In this document: piece after piece, positions 1-8,591 of the stretch | How the letters are laid out: each line of letters starts with the position of its first letter | How positions within the stretch are numbered: position 1 is the first letter of the stretch | DNA from: Burkholderiales bacterium UBA954 | Lineage (GTDB): Bacteria; Pseudomonadota; Gammaproteobacteria; Burkholderiales; Burkholderiaceae_A | Assembly (NCBI GenBank): GCA_002293155.1 | Contig: DBCQ01000036.1 | Coordinates: 1-17,882 of the forward strand | DNA: 17,882 nucleotides | Direction of reading: 5' to 3' | Notes under the pieces: generated by a model | What the model was told of the DNA's origin: nothing | Database searches by the model: none | The model's input: only the letters and a program-made list of their open reading frames with translations | Position numbers and translations under genes: made by a program

Positions 1-3000
1 ATGGTGGCGCACAACGGTGAGATCAACACCGTAAAAGGAAACTATAACTGGATGCGTGCCCGCGAAGGCGTTATGTCATCGCCGGTACTTGGTAACGATC
101 TGCAAAAACTCTACCCCATCAGTTTTGCGAATCAATCTGACACCGCAACCTTCGATAACTGTATCGAACTACTGGTCGCTGCCGGATATCAGCTCTCCCA
201 GGCCGCCATGATGATGATTCCTGAGCCCTGGGAGCAGCATACCGCGATGGATGAGAGCCGAAAGGCGTTCTATGAATACCACGCCGCGATGCTAGAGCCT
301 TGGGATGGCCCCGCCTCAATCGTCTTTACGGATGGCCGACAGATCGGCGCCACCTTAGACCGAAATGGCCTGCGACCCTCTCGCTACTGCATTACGGATG
401 ACGACCTCGTCATCATGGCCTCAGAGTCGGGCGTGCTGCCCGTCGCCGAGAGCAAGATCGTGCGCAAGTGGCGCCTGCAGCCAGGAAAGATGTTTCTGAT
501 TGACCTCGAACAAGGGCGAATGATTGACGACGAGGAACTAAAGGCATCCCTTGCCAAGGCAAAGCCCTATAAACAATGGATCGAAAACCTCCGCATTCGA
601 CTAGAGACGCTCGGCGCAAGCACCGTTGCGAACAATCCTCCCCGACAAAACATTGCACTACTCGACCGCCAACAGGCCTTTGGCTACACACAGGAGGATA
701 TAAAGTTTCTGATGGCGCCGATGGCCGCGAATGGTGAAGAGGGCATCGGATCAATGGGCAACGATTCACCGTTAGCTGTCTTGTCGGATCGAAATAAGCC
801 GCTCTATAACTACTTCAAGCAACTCTTTGCCCAGGTTACGAATCCACCAATTGATCCGATCCGCGAGGCGATCGTCATGTCGCTCGTCTCATTTATTGGT
901 CCGCGCCCGAATCTCTTGGACATTAACCAAGTCAACCCCCCGTTGCGACTTGAGGTTACACAGCCGGTTCTCGATTTTGCCGACATGCAGCGCCTGCGGG
1001 ATATCGAAGTCCACACCCAAGGAAAATTCAAAAGCCACATCTTAGATATCACCTATCCGATTGAGTGGGGCTCCGAGGGGGTCGAGGCCAAACTCGCCTC
1101 ACTCTGCGCAGAGGCAACCGACGCCATCAAGTCGGGGAAGAATATCCTGATCGTGAGTGATCAGCTGGTCACCGTGACACAGGTCGCGGTGCCGGCGCTA
1201 CTTGCATTGTCCGCCGTGCACCAGCACCTCGTCCGCGAGGGTATGCGAACCCTAGCCGGCCTCGTGGTGGAGACGGGATCTGCCCGCGAGGTACATCACT
1301 TTGCGGTACTCGCGGGCTATGGTGCCGAAGCCGTTCATCCCTACCTGGCGTTGGAGACCCTTGCCGACATACACCAACATCTACCCGGCGAATTATCTGC
1401 AGATAAAGCGATTGCCAACTATGTAAAGGCAATCGGTAAGGGCCTCTCCAAGATCATGTCCAAGATGGGGATTAGCACTTATATGTCGTATTGTGGCGCC
1501 GAAATCTTTGAGGCAATTGGAATAAATAAAGAAACGGTTGATAAATACTTTACGGGCACCTCGACTCAGGTCGAGGGTATCGGTGTCTTTGAAATTGCAG
1601 AAGAGGCGATCCGTACGCACCTTCAGGCCTTCAGTAAGGACCCCGTCTTGAAGGGGCTTCTTGATACAGGTGGTGAATACGCATGGCGTGTCCGTGGTGA
1701 GGCCCATATGTGGACGCCGGATGCAATTGCCAAACTCCAGCATTCGGTTCGGGCAAATAACTGGGGCTCCTATAAAGAGTACGCCCAGCTCATCAATGAC
1801 CAGAGCAGGCGCCACATGACGTTGCGCGGGCTCTTTGAATTTAAGCTGGATGCCTCTCGTGCGATCCCAATTGAAGAGGTAGAGCCCGCCTCTGAGATTG
1901 TGAAACGTTTTGCGACAGGCGCAATGTCGCTAGGGTCTATCTCAACCGAGGCCCACACAACACTCGCGATCGCAATGAATCGCATAGGCGGCAAGAGCAA
2001 CACCGGTGAAGGCGGGGAAGATGCAAACCGCTATCGTAATGAACTCAAAGGTATTCCGATTCATCAGGGCACACTTGTTTCTGAAATCATCGGCAGAGAT
2101 GTTGTTGAAGTGGACTACGCGCTTAGCGAGGGAGACTCGTTAAGATCTAAGATTAAGCAGGTTGCATCGGGCCGGTTTGGCGTGACTGCGGAATATCTTG
2201 TCTCTGCAGATCAGATACAAATCAAAATGGCGCAGGGTGCAAAACCCGGAGAAGGCGGGCAGCTTCCCGGCGGAAAGGTATCCGAGTACATTGGCAAGTT
2301 ACGCCATTCGGTCCCTGGTGTCGGTCTCATTTCGCCCCCACCCCATCATGATATCTATTCGATCGAAGATCTCGCGCAGCTGATTCACGACTTAAAGAAT
2401 GTTGCGCCGCATGCGTCGATCTCAGTCAAGCTTGTATCCGAGGTGGGTGTCGGTACGGTGGCGGCCGGGGTCGCAAAGGCCAAGAGCGATCATGTCGTAA
2501 TCGCCGGTCATGACGGCGGAACCGGTGCGTCTCCCTGGTCATCCATTAAGCATGCCGGCACACCCTGGGAAATTGGTTTGGCCGAGACCCAACAGACTCT
2601 CGTTTTAAACGGGCTCCGAAATCGGATCCGCGTTCAAGCTGACGGCCAGATGAAAACGGGTCGCGATGTCGTCGTGGGCGCTTTGTTAGGGGCTGACGAA
2701 TTTGGTTTTGCAACCGCGCCCCTCGTTGCAGAGGGCTGCATCATGATGCGTAAATGTCATTTAAATACCTGTCCGGTCGGTGTCGCGACACAGGATCCTA
2801 TTTTGCGCAAGAAATTCTCGGGCAAGCCGGAACACGTTGTGAATTATTTCTTTTTTGTTGCGGAGGAAGTCCGCAGCATCATGGCTCAGCTTGGAATTAC
2901 CCACTTTGACGAGTTGATTGGTCGCTCAGACTTGTTAGATGCACGCAAGGGACTCTCGCACTGGAAGGCGCAGGGCCTTGATTTTACGAAACTCTTCTAC

Positions 3001-3882
3001 CAGCCAAGACTATCGGGCTCAGCCGTGAACTATCACACCCAGACTCAGGACCATGGTCTCGACAAGGCGCTTGATAATGTTCTGATTCAGAAGTCAAAGC
3101 CTGCTATTGAGCATGGCGAGCGCATTCAGTTCATGGAGGTCGCGCGTAACGTAAACCGAACCGTGGGGGCGATGCTCTCTGGGGAGGTCACCAGGCACCA
3201 TCCGGAGGGCTTACCCGATGACACCATCCGGATTCAACTCGAGGGCACTGGAGGCCAGTCCTTCGGAGCGTTTTTGGCCAGAGGCATTACCCTCTATTTA
3301 ATTGGGGATGCGAATGACTACACCGGGAAGGGGCTGTCGGGTGGCCGAGTTGTCGTCCGACCTAGCATTGATTTCCGCGGAGAGTCGAGTCAGAACATTA
3401 TTGTGGGTAATACGGTGCTCTACGGCGCAACCTCGGGTGAGGCCTTTTTCAGCGGTGTCGCGGGAGAGCGATTCGCGGTGCGTCTTTCTGGAGCAACTGC
3501 GGTCGTCGAAGGAACGGGCGATCACGGCTGTGAATATATGACCGGCGGAACCGTGGTGGTTCTTGGTCAGACGGGTCGAAATTTTGCCGCAGGAATGTCT
3601 GGTGGTCTTGCCTATGTCTATGACGAAGATGGTCAGTTTCATCAGCGATGCAATATGGCAATGGTGGCGCTTGAGACATTACCCGATAGGGACGATGCCC
3701 TCGTTAAAAAACTAATTGAGGATCACCATCGTTGGACTGGCAGCCGACGGGCTCGCGATATTCTGGATCATTGGGGCTCTGCCCGAGCGAAATTCGTTAA
3801 GGTATTTCCAAATGAATATAGGCGGGCATTGGCTGAGCTCGAGCAAAAGAAACTCTCTGTCAAAGAAAAGGTGGCAGTCTGA
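1..3882 (+). CDS. gltB: Glutamate synthase (NADPH) large subunit, 5'-truncated by window edge
   Basis: This is the large (alpha) subunit of glutamate synthase, which uses ammonia released from glutamine to turn 2-oxoglutarate into glutamate in the cytoplasm, with electrons from GltD. The 1293 visible residues begin inside the N-terminal glutamine amidotransferase domain, at the conserved AHNGEINT motif (residues 3-10). The catalytic N-terminal Cys and roughly 230-250 residues must lie upstream, so the ATG at position 1 is an internal Met. Downstream come a central domain (about 220-510) and an FMN-binding synthase domain (about 610-960), with ATGAMSLGS at 638-646, GEGGEDAN at 669-676 and [10 protein letters not shown] at 836-845. 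The [3Fe-4S] cysteines follow as C-x5-C-x4-C (C913, C919, C924), then a glycine-rich GXGXG beta-helix (about 1020-1210). The stop TGA shares its A with the gltD ATG, so the two subunits are translationally coupled. The reading frame is intact. Confidence 0.97.
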   Translation: MVAHNGEINTVKGNYNWMRAREGVMSSPVLGNDLQKLYPISFANQSDTATFDNCIELLVAAGYQLSQAAMMMIPEPWEQHTAMDESRKAFYEYHAAMLEPWDGPASIVFTDGRQIGATLDRNGLRPSRYCITDDDLVIMASESGVLPVAESKIVRKWRLQPGKMFLIDLEQGRMIDDEELKASLAKAKPYKQWIENLRIRLETLGASTVANNPPRQNIALLDRQQAFGYTQEDIKFLMAPMAANGEEGIGSMGNDSPLAVLSDRNKPLYNYFKQLFAQVTNPPIDPIREAIVMSLVSFIGPRPNLLDINQVNPPLRLEVTQPVLDFADMQRLRDIEVHTQGKFKSHILDITYPIEWGSEGVEAKLASLCAEATDAIKSGKNILIVSDQLVTVTQVAVPALLALSAVHQHLVREGMRTLAGLVVETGSAREVHHFAVLAGYGAEAVHPYLALETLADIHQHLPGELSADKAIANYVKAIGKGLSKIMSKMGISTYMSYCGAEIFEAIGINKETVDKYFTGTSTQVEGIGVFEIAEEAIRTHLQAFSKDPVLKGLLDTGGEYAWRVRGEAHMWTPDAIAKLQHSVRANNWGSYKEYAQLINDQSRRHMTLRGLFEFKLDASRAIPIEEVEPASEIVKRFATGAMSLGSISTEAHTTLAIAMNRIGGKSNTGEGGEDANRYRNELKGIPIHQGTLVSEIIGRDVVEVDYALSEGDSLRSKIKQVASGRFGVTAEYLVSADQIQIKMAQGAKPGEGGQLPGGKVSEYIGKLRHSVPGVGLISPPPHHDIYSIEDLAQLIHDLKNVAPHASISVKLVSEVGVGTVAAGVAKAKSDHVVIAGHDGGTGASPWSSIKHAGTPWEIGLAETQQTLVLNGLRNRIRVQADGQMKTGRDVVVGALLGADEFGFATAPLVAEGCIMMRKCHLNTCPVGVATQDPILRKKFSGKPEHVVNYFFFVAEEVRSIMAQLGITHFDELIGRSDLLDARKGLSHWKAQGLDFTKLFYQPRLSGSAVNYHTQTQDHGLDKALDNVLIQKSKPAIEHGERIQFMEVARNVNRTVGAMLSGEVTRHHPEGLPDDTIRIQLEGTGGQSFGAFLARGITLYLIGDANDYTGKGLSGGRVVVRPSIDFRGESSQNIIVGNTVLYGATSGEAFFSGVAGERFAVRLSGATAVVEGTGDHGCEYMTGGTVVVLGQTGRNFAAGMSGGLAYVYDEDGQFHQRCNMAMVALETLPDRDDALVKKLIEDHHRWTGSRRARDILDHWGSARAKFVKVFPNEYRRALAELEQKKLSVKEKVAV

Positions 3883-5348
3883 TGGGAAAGATCACGGGAT
3901 TCATGGAGTTTCAGCGGCTCGAAGAGGGCTACTTGCCGGTACAGGATCGTCTCAAGAATTACAAAGAGTTCGTGATTGGCCTTGATGATGCGCAGGCAAA
4001 GACGCAGGCAGCACGTTGCATGGATTGCGGTACTCCATTTTGTAATAACGGCTGCCCCGTGAACAACATCATTCCGGATTTTAATGAGCTTGTATTTCAG
4101 CAGGATTGGAAACAAGCCCTCGAGGTGCTGCATTCAACGAATAATTTCCCGGAATTCACAGGCCGTATCTGCCCTGCGCCCTGCGAGGCGGCCTGCACGC
4201 TGAATGTGAATGATGACCCAGTCGGAATCAAGTCAATTGAGCATGCGATTATTGATCGGGGTTGGCAGGAGCAGTGGGTGGTGCCAGAGAACTCAAAAGA
4301 AAAGACTGGTAAGCGTGTCGCGATCGTGGGCTCAGGCCCCGCAGGCATGGCGGCCGCCCAGCAGCTTGCACGGGTTGGCCATGCCGTGACGGTCTTTGAG
4401 AAAAACGATCGGGTTGGGGGCCTACTTCGCTATGGAATTCCAGATTTTAAGATGGAGAAATTCCATATTGATCGCCGTGTTGTCCAGATGGAGGCAGAGG
4501 GAGTTATTTTTAAAACGAGCGTACTCGTCTCTGAGTTACCGAAAGACCTTAAGGTGACGAATTGGGCGCGAGAAACGATTAGCCCGCAGGTACTGATGCA
4601 GGATTTTGATGCGGTGATTCTCACGGGCGGTGCTGAGCAGCCACGGGATCTTCCGGTGCCGGGCCGGGAGCTTAACGGGATTCACTATGCGATGGAGTTT
4701 CTGCCGCAGCAGAACAAATTAAATGCTGGCGACACAATCACCAAGCAGATTCGTGCCGATGGCAAGCATGTCATTGTGATCGGTGGTGGTGATACCGGCA
4801 GTGATTGTGTCGGCACATCAAACCGGCATGGAGCAGTAAGCGTTACACAATTTGAGCTTCTACCGCAGCCTCCCGAGCAAGAAAACAAGGCGCTGGTCTG
4901 GCCCTATTGGCCAATCAAACTTAGAACTTCATCAAGCCATGAAGAAGGTTGTGATCGAGAGTTCAGTATTGCCACTAAAGAATTCATTGGCGAACAAGGG
5001 AAGGTCACCGGGTTAAAGAGCGTTCATGTCGAGTGGAGAGACGGCAAGATGATCGAGGTTCCAGGCTCTGAAAAAATTCTAAAGGCGGATTTAGTCTTGC
5101 TGGCCATGGGGTTTGTGTCTCCGATTGGATCAATCCTCGAGACGTTTGGGATCGATAAGGATTCCCGTGGAAATGCGAAAGCCGCTACCGAGGGTACCCG
5201 TTCCTATATGACCAACGTACAGAAGGTATTCACGGCAGGGGATATGCGTCGCGGTCAGTCCCTCGTGGTCTGGGCGATTCGCGAGGGCCGACAGGCAGCC
5301 CGGGCTGTTGATGAGTTTTTAATGGGAACTTCAACATTACCGAGATGA
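3882..5348 (+). CDS. gltD: Glutamate synthase small subunit (FAD/NADPH, Fe-S)
   Basis: GltD is the beta subunit of glutamate synthase. It oxidises NADPH through FAD and passes electrons via iron-sulfur clusters to the FMN of GltB. At 488 residues it has the family's usual length. The N-terminal cluster cysteines are C46, C49, C54 and C58, with a second group C97, C101 and C105. A FAD-binding GSGPAG lies at 150-155, followed by [16 protein letters not shown] residues (about 173-185, read here as [18 protein letters not shown]). The NADPH-binding GGGDTGSDC is at 301-309. The C-terminal FAD-contact motif [15 protein letters not shown] is at about 452-466. The start is fixed by the TGATG junction with gltB. 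The stop overlaps the next gene's ATG (ATGA). Related Fe-S oxidoreductases such as AegA or PreT share this fold, but the direct pairing with gltB makes gltD clear. Confidence 0.97.
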   Translation: MGKITGFMEFQRLEEGYLPVQDRLKNYKEFVIGLDDAQAKTQAARCMDCGTPFCNNGCPVNNIIPDFNELVFQQDWKQALEVLHSTNNFPEFTGRICPAPCEAACTLNVNDDPVGIKSIEHAIIDRGWQEQWVVPENSKEKTGKRVAIVGSGPAGMAAAQQLARVGHAVTVFEKNDRVGGLLRYGIPDFKMEKFHIDRRVVQMEAEGVIFKTSVLVSELPKDLKVTNWARETISPQVLMQDFDAVILTGGAEQPRDLPVPGRELNGIHYAMEFLPQQNKLNAGDTITKQIRADGKHVIVIGGGDTGSDCVGTSNRHGAVSVTQFELLPQPPEQENKALVWPYWPIKLRTSSSHEEGCDREFSIATKEFIGEQGKVTGLKSVHVEWRDGKMIEVPGSEKILKADLVLLAMGFVSPIGSILETFGIDKDSRGNAKAATEGTRSYMTNVQKVFTAGDMRRGQSLVVWAIREGRQAARAVDEFLMGTSTLPR

Positions 5349-6481
5349 AATCCCGACTGCCGAAGGTTGGCACAACGATCTTCACAGTCATGTCGACGCT
5401 TGCCGCCGAGCGCGGAGCTGTCAACCTTGGTCAAGGTTTTCCAGATTTTGAGCCCGATGCTGCCTTGCTGGATGCAGTTAACGAGGCGATGCGATCAGGC
5501 CACAATCAGTATGCTCCCTTAAATGGGGTGGCGGCCTTAAGGCTGGAGGTATCGCACAAGGTAGAGGCACTCTACGGCCGATCCTACGATCCCGACTCTG
5601 AGGTGATGATTACCGCCGGCGCAACGCAGGCGATCATGACGGCCATCCTCGCGTTAGTGCATCCTGGGGATGATGTGATCGTGCTGGAGCCTGTCTATGA
5701 TAGTTACATTCCAAGCATCGAATTGGCCGGAGGTCGGGCGGTACGCATCCCGATGACACAACGCTATCGGATTGACTGGGAGCGGGTGGATGCAGCGGTC
5801 ACCCACAAGACCAGAGCAATCTTAGTGAACTCCCCGCATAACCCGTCAGGGATGATTCTGCGGGAGTCTGATATGCGGGCGCTCGAGGCGATTGTACTAA
5901 AGCATGGCCTATGGGTGATCTCAGATGAAGTCTATGAGCACATGGTGTTTGATGGCGAAGAGCATCAGAGTGTGAGTCGATATCCCGCGATTGCGGATCG
6001 GGCAGTCGTGGTCTCATCCTTTGGAAAGACCTTCCATGTTACGGGCTGGAAGATTGGTTCGGTTGTTGCCCCCAGGGCAGTCATGTCCGAGTTTCGAAAG
6101 GTGCATCAATTCAATGTGTTTGTGGTCAATAGTGTCATGCAGATAGGTCTTGCCCACTATATGGCTAGCCCTGAACCGTATCAGCAGCTGTCTGATTTTT
6201 ACCAACGCAAGCGGGATCTCTTTCGGCAGGGTCTGGCCAATACGCCATTGAAACTCTATCCCTGCGAGGGAACTTTCTTTCAGCTGGTGGACTATTCGGA
6301 GCTTTCTAATCAGGCAGAGCTTGATTTTGTGAAATGGTTGACTTGCGAGAAAGGGGTTGCAGCAATCCCGTTATCGAGTTTTTATGAAGATAGAGTAGAA
6401 AACAAAACGATTCGTTTTTGTTTCGCCAAAAAAGAAGAAACCCTCCGCCTAGCGATTGATCGTTTATCCGTTCTTGGATGA
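5345..6481 (+). CDS. PLP-dependent class I/II aminotransferase, methionine aminotransferase (YbdL)-like
   Basis: This is a cytoplasmic fold-type I aminotransferase of 378 residues, most like the YbdL/kynurenine aminotransferase group that uses methionine and related amino acids. The substrate is inferred from overall resemblance, not shown by the sequence. The N-terminal [12 protein letters not shown] (26-37) is typical of this group. PLP contacts visible are N166 in NSPHNPSG, D194 and Y197 in SDEVYE, and the Schiff-base lysine K228 in [15 protein letters not shown]. Note GWK where most relatives have GWR. R357 in IRFCFA is the expected substrate-carboxylate arginine. The gene starts with a 4-nt ATGA overlap with gltD, so it is very probably translated from the same message. 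A glutamate-linked transaminase next to glutamate synthase makes metabolic sense. Alternatives within the class, such as aspartate, kynurenine or an omega-amidase-coupled transaminase, cannot be excluded. Confidence 0.9.
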   Translation: MKSRLPKVGTTIFTVMSTLAAERGAVNLGQGFPDFEPDAALLDAVNEAMRSGHNQYAPLNGVAALRLEVSHKVEALYGRSYDPDSEVMITAGATQAIMTAILALVHPGDDVIVLEPVYDSYIPSIELAGGRAVRIPMTQRYRIDWERVDAAVTHKTRAILVNSPHNPSGMILRESDMRALEAIVLKHGLWVISDEVYEHMVFDGEEHQSVSRYPAIADRAVVVSSFGKTFHVTGWKIGSVVAPRAVMSEFRKVHQFNVFVVNSVMQIGLAHYMASPEPYQQLSDFYQRKRDLFRQGLANTPLKLYPCEGTFFQLVDYSELSNQAELDFVKWLTCEKGVAAIPLSSFYEDRVENKTIRFCFAKKEETLRLAIDRLSVLG

Positions 6482-6488
6482 GCCGCCT

Positions 6489-7919
6489 ATGACTCTTGCC
6501 GAAACCCCGATGGTGTTTCTGGATCTTGAGACTACAGGCGCCACCGCCACGCGAGATCGGATTACGGAAATCGGGCTGGTCACGATTTCTCAGAGTGGTC
6601 TGACGCGTTATAGCCAACTGGTGAACCCAGAGTGTCGCATTCCAGACTTCATTCAGGGGCTTACGGGCATTACGAATGAGATGGTTGTAGATGCACCGCG
6701 GTTTGCTGAGCTCGCCGGCGATTTATTCGAGAGGCTTGAGGGTAAATTATTTATTGCACATAATGCACGGTTCGATTATGGCTTCATTAAGAACGAATTT
6801 AAGCGAATCGGCATTAATTTTCGGGCACGAGTTCTCTGCACCGTTAAGCTGTCGCGACATCTCTATCCCCAAGAGACTCGGCATAACCTTGATGCCCTTA
6901 TTTCCCGGCATGGACTAATCCAGTCAGGACGGCATCGGGCCCTCGCAGATGCAGACCTTATCTTCCAGTTCTGGAAAAAACTGCAAGAGAATTTTTCTTT
7001 AGAAGAACTCTACGCAGCGATTGATACACTTACGGCGCGACCCTCAATTCCCTCCCAGCTCGATCCCGATCTCCCGGACCAACTTCCCGAGTCACATGGG
7101 GTCTACATTTTTTACGGGGATAACAACTTCCCACTCTATGTGGGGAAGAGTAAAAATCTACGCAAGCGTGTCATGTCCCATTTCTCATCAGACCATGCCC
7201 GCGGCAAAGAGATGAGTATTTCTCTGCAGATCCGGCGAGTCGATTGGATCGAGACATCGGGCGAAATCTCCTCTCTTCTGAAAGAATCAGCGCTCGTTAA
7301 GGCTCTGATGCCTAGCCATAACTCACGCCTGCGACGCCATAAGGAGTTGTGCGCCTGGCAGATTAAGAACGAGTATCAAGAAGGGTGTGAGACAGATCTC
7401 TCAGGTCAGGGTGGCTCGAACGATCAGCGTCATCCAACGCTAGCCCCGCCAACGCTGATCTGGGGGAGAGATTTAAATCTCGGTGCGCAGCCCGATCTCT
7501 ATGGGATCTTTCGGTGTCAGCGGGATGCGCTTGCTATGTTGTCTGAGCTTGCCCAGACCGCTCAGTGCTGCAAGGTATTGCTCGGCTTAGAGAAGGCGCA
7601 GCCCGGGTCGGCCTGCTTCGGTTTTCAATTAAAGCAGTGTAGGGGGGCCTGTATTGGCAAGGAGCCTGTCGGCCATCACCAGGCCCGCCTGATGATGGCG
7701 CTGGCTCGGCATAAGCTTCCGGTCTGGCCATATCAGCAACCGATTGGTTTACGCGAAGGTGATACCGTTCATATCATCGATGCTTGGTGTTATCTTGGTG
7801 CCGCACAACGTGAGGACGAGATCTTCGATATTCTCGATTCAGGTCAACCAATATTTGATCTTGATGTTTATAAGATTCTCCAAAAGGCGATGCGTACACT
7901 AGATCTCGTTAAACTCTAA
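6489..7919 (+). CDS. DnaQ-like 3'-5' exonuclease fused to GIY-YIG (Cho/UvrC-like) endonuclease domain
   Basis: This 476-residue protein joins two nuclease domains. Residues about 8-165 form a DEDDh exonuclease like DNA polymerase III epsilon: D12/E14 in FLDLETTG, H91/D96 in HNARFDYGFI, and H149/D154 in HRALADAD. Residues about 200-285 form a GIY-YIG domain like the UvrC N-terminal half or Cho: GVYIF (204-208), YVGKSKNLRKRV (217-228, with R227), E266 and N278. All expected catalytic residues of both domains are present. The C-terminal part has a Cho-like cysteine motif CFGFQLKQCRGAC (376-388). The likely role is nucleotide excision or related DNA repair, by family resemblance. I chose ATG 6489 because GGATGAG lies 5 nt upstream. 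A TTG at 6456 would extend the frame by 11 codons into the aminotransferase gene and lacks support. The gene sits 7 nt after the aminotransferase stop. Confidence 0.9.
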   Translation: MTLAETPMVFLDLETTGATATRDRITEIGLVTISQSGLTRYSQLVNPECRIPDFIQGLTGITNEMVVDAPRFAELAGDLFERLEGKLFIAHNARFDYGFIKNEFKRIGINFRARVLCTVKLSRHLYPQETRHNLDALISRHGLIQSGRHRALADADLIFQFWKKLQENFSLEELYAAIDTLTARPSIPSQLDPDLPDQLPESHGVYIFYGDNNFPLYVGKSKNLRKRVMSHFSSDHARGKEMSISLQIRRVDWIETSGEISSLLKESALVKALMPSHNSRLRRHKELCAWQIKNEYQEGCETDLSGQGGSNDQRHPTLAPPTLIWGRDLNLGAQPDLYGIFRCQRDALAMLSELAQTAQCCKVLLGLEKAQPGSACFGFQLKQCRGACIGKEPVGHHQARLMMALARHKLPVWPYQQPIGLREGDTVHIIDAWCYLGAAQREDEIFDILDSGQPIFDLDVYKILQKAMRTLDLVKL

Positions 7920-8563
7920 TGGCTCACGATCAGTTATCCCGTCGTCGTTGGCTTGAGTCTGTCTCGATCATCGGGCTTAGCCTGTTGGCCCCATCAGGCG
8001 TGCGGACTGCTGTTGCGCAGTCGTCACCCCAGTCATATCTTGATGCGCTACGGGCGGGCGGCTGCGTTGTCTTGGTTCGACATGCGCTGACCACGCCTGG
8101 CATTGGTGATCCCCCTGGAATGCGGCTCGACGATTGCTCGAGCCAACGCGATTTATCGGCCGAGGGTCGTGCACAATCCAGGCGGTTGGGTCAGTGGTTT
8201 AGGGCTCATGGACTTCGTCCACAGGCCGTGAGGTCCAGTCAATGGTGCCGCTGCCTACATACTGCCCGAGAGGCCTTTCATCAGCGGCAAGAGGGCCCTC
8301 AGGTGCCGATTACGCCATGGGTTGCGCTGAATTCCTTTTTTCAAGGTCATGGAAGCCGCGACCAGCAGCTCAAGGATGCATTGAGCGCTGCACGCATTAT
8401 TCACGAGCGTCGCAAGACAGGGGAGTTCGAGGTCTGGGTAAGTCATCAGGTGGTCATTAGCGCACTGACAGGGCATGCCTGTGCTATGGGCGAGATGATT
8501 GTGGCCCAGAGTCAGGGGCCTGATCAGACCTTACGTGTTCTTGCCAGTGGGCTTGTATTTTGA
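7919..8563 (+). CDS. Histidine phosphatase superfamily protein with Tat signal peptide
   Basis: This 214-residue protein belongs to the histidine phosphatase (phosphoglycerate mutase-like) superfamily. The N-terminus has a twin-arginine export signal: SRRRWLE at 7-13, a hydrophobic stretch about 14-25, and an Ala-rich possible cleavage site after AVA (31-33). It is therefore probably periplasmic and exported folded. Catalytic residues visible are R54/H55 in LVRHA (RHA, not the classical RHG), R111 in SSQWCRCLHTA, and the second histidine H176 in VSHQVVI. LNSFF at 137-141 occupies the region where the family's acid or substrate contacts usually lie. Its substrate is unknown. The ATG overlaps the preceding stop (TAATG) and no clear Shine-Dalgarno is present, which suggests translation coupled to the nuclease gene. 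It is the last gene of the run. The convergent uvrA stop is 28 bp away. Confidence 0.88.
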   Translation: MAHDQLSRRRWLESVSIIGLSLLAPSGVRTAVAQSSPQSYLDALRAGGCVVLVRHALTTPGIGDPPGMRLDDCSSQRDLSAEGRAQSRRLGQWFRAHGLRPQAVRSSQWCRCLHTAREAFHQRQEGPQVPITPWVALNSFFQGHGSRDQQLKDALSAARIIHERRKTGEFEVWVSHQVVISALTGHACAMGEMIVAQSQGPDQTLRVLASGLVF

Positions 8564-8591
8564 GAGATTTGGCCAATGTCTGCGGTAATGC

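Noticed and set aside
1..3. ATG at the very first base as the real start of gltB
   Set aside because: It lies inside the conserved AHNGEINT region of the amidotransferase domain. The catalytic N-terminal Cys and over 200 family residues would be missing, so this is the window edge.
413..769. Antisense open frame of 118 residues inside gltB, and similar long minus-strand frames (for example 1393-1815)
   Set aside because: These are shadow frames of a well-supported conserved gene. Their translations show no domain or start signal.
6456..6488. TTG 6456 as start of the exonuclease/GIY-YIG gene
   Set aside because: It would overlap the aminotransferase gene and add 11 residues not typical of the exonuclease domain. 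ATG 6489 has a GGATGAG ribosome-binding-like sequence at the right distance.
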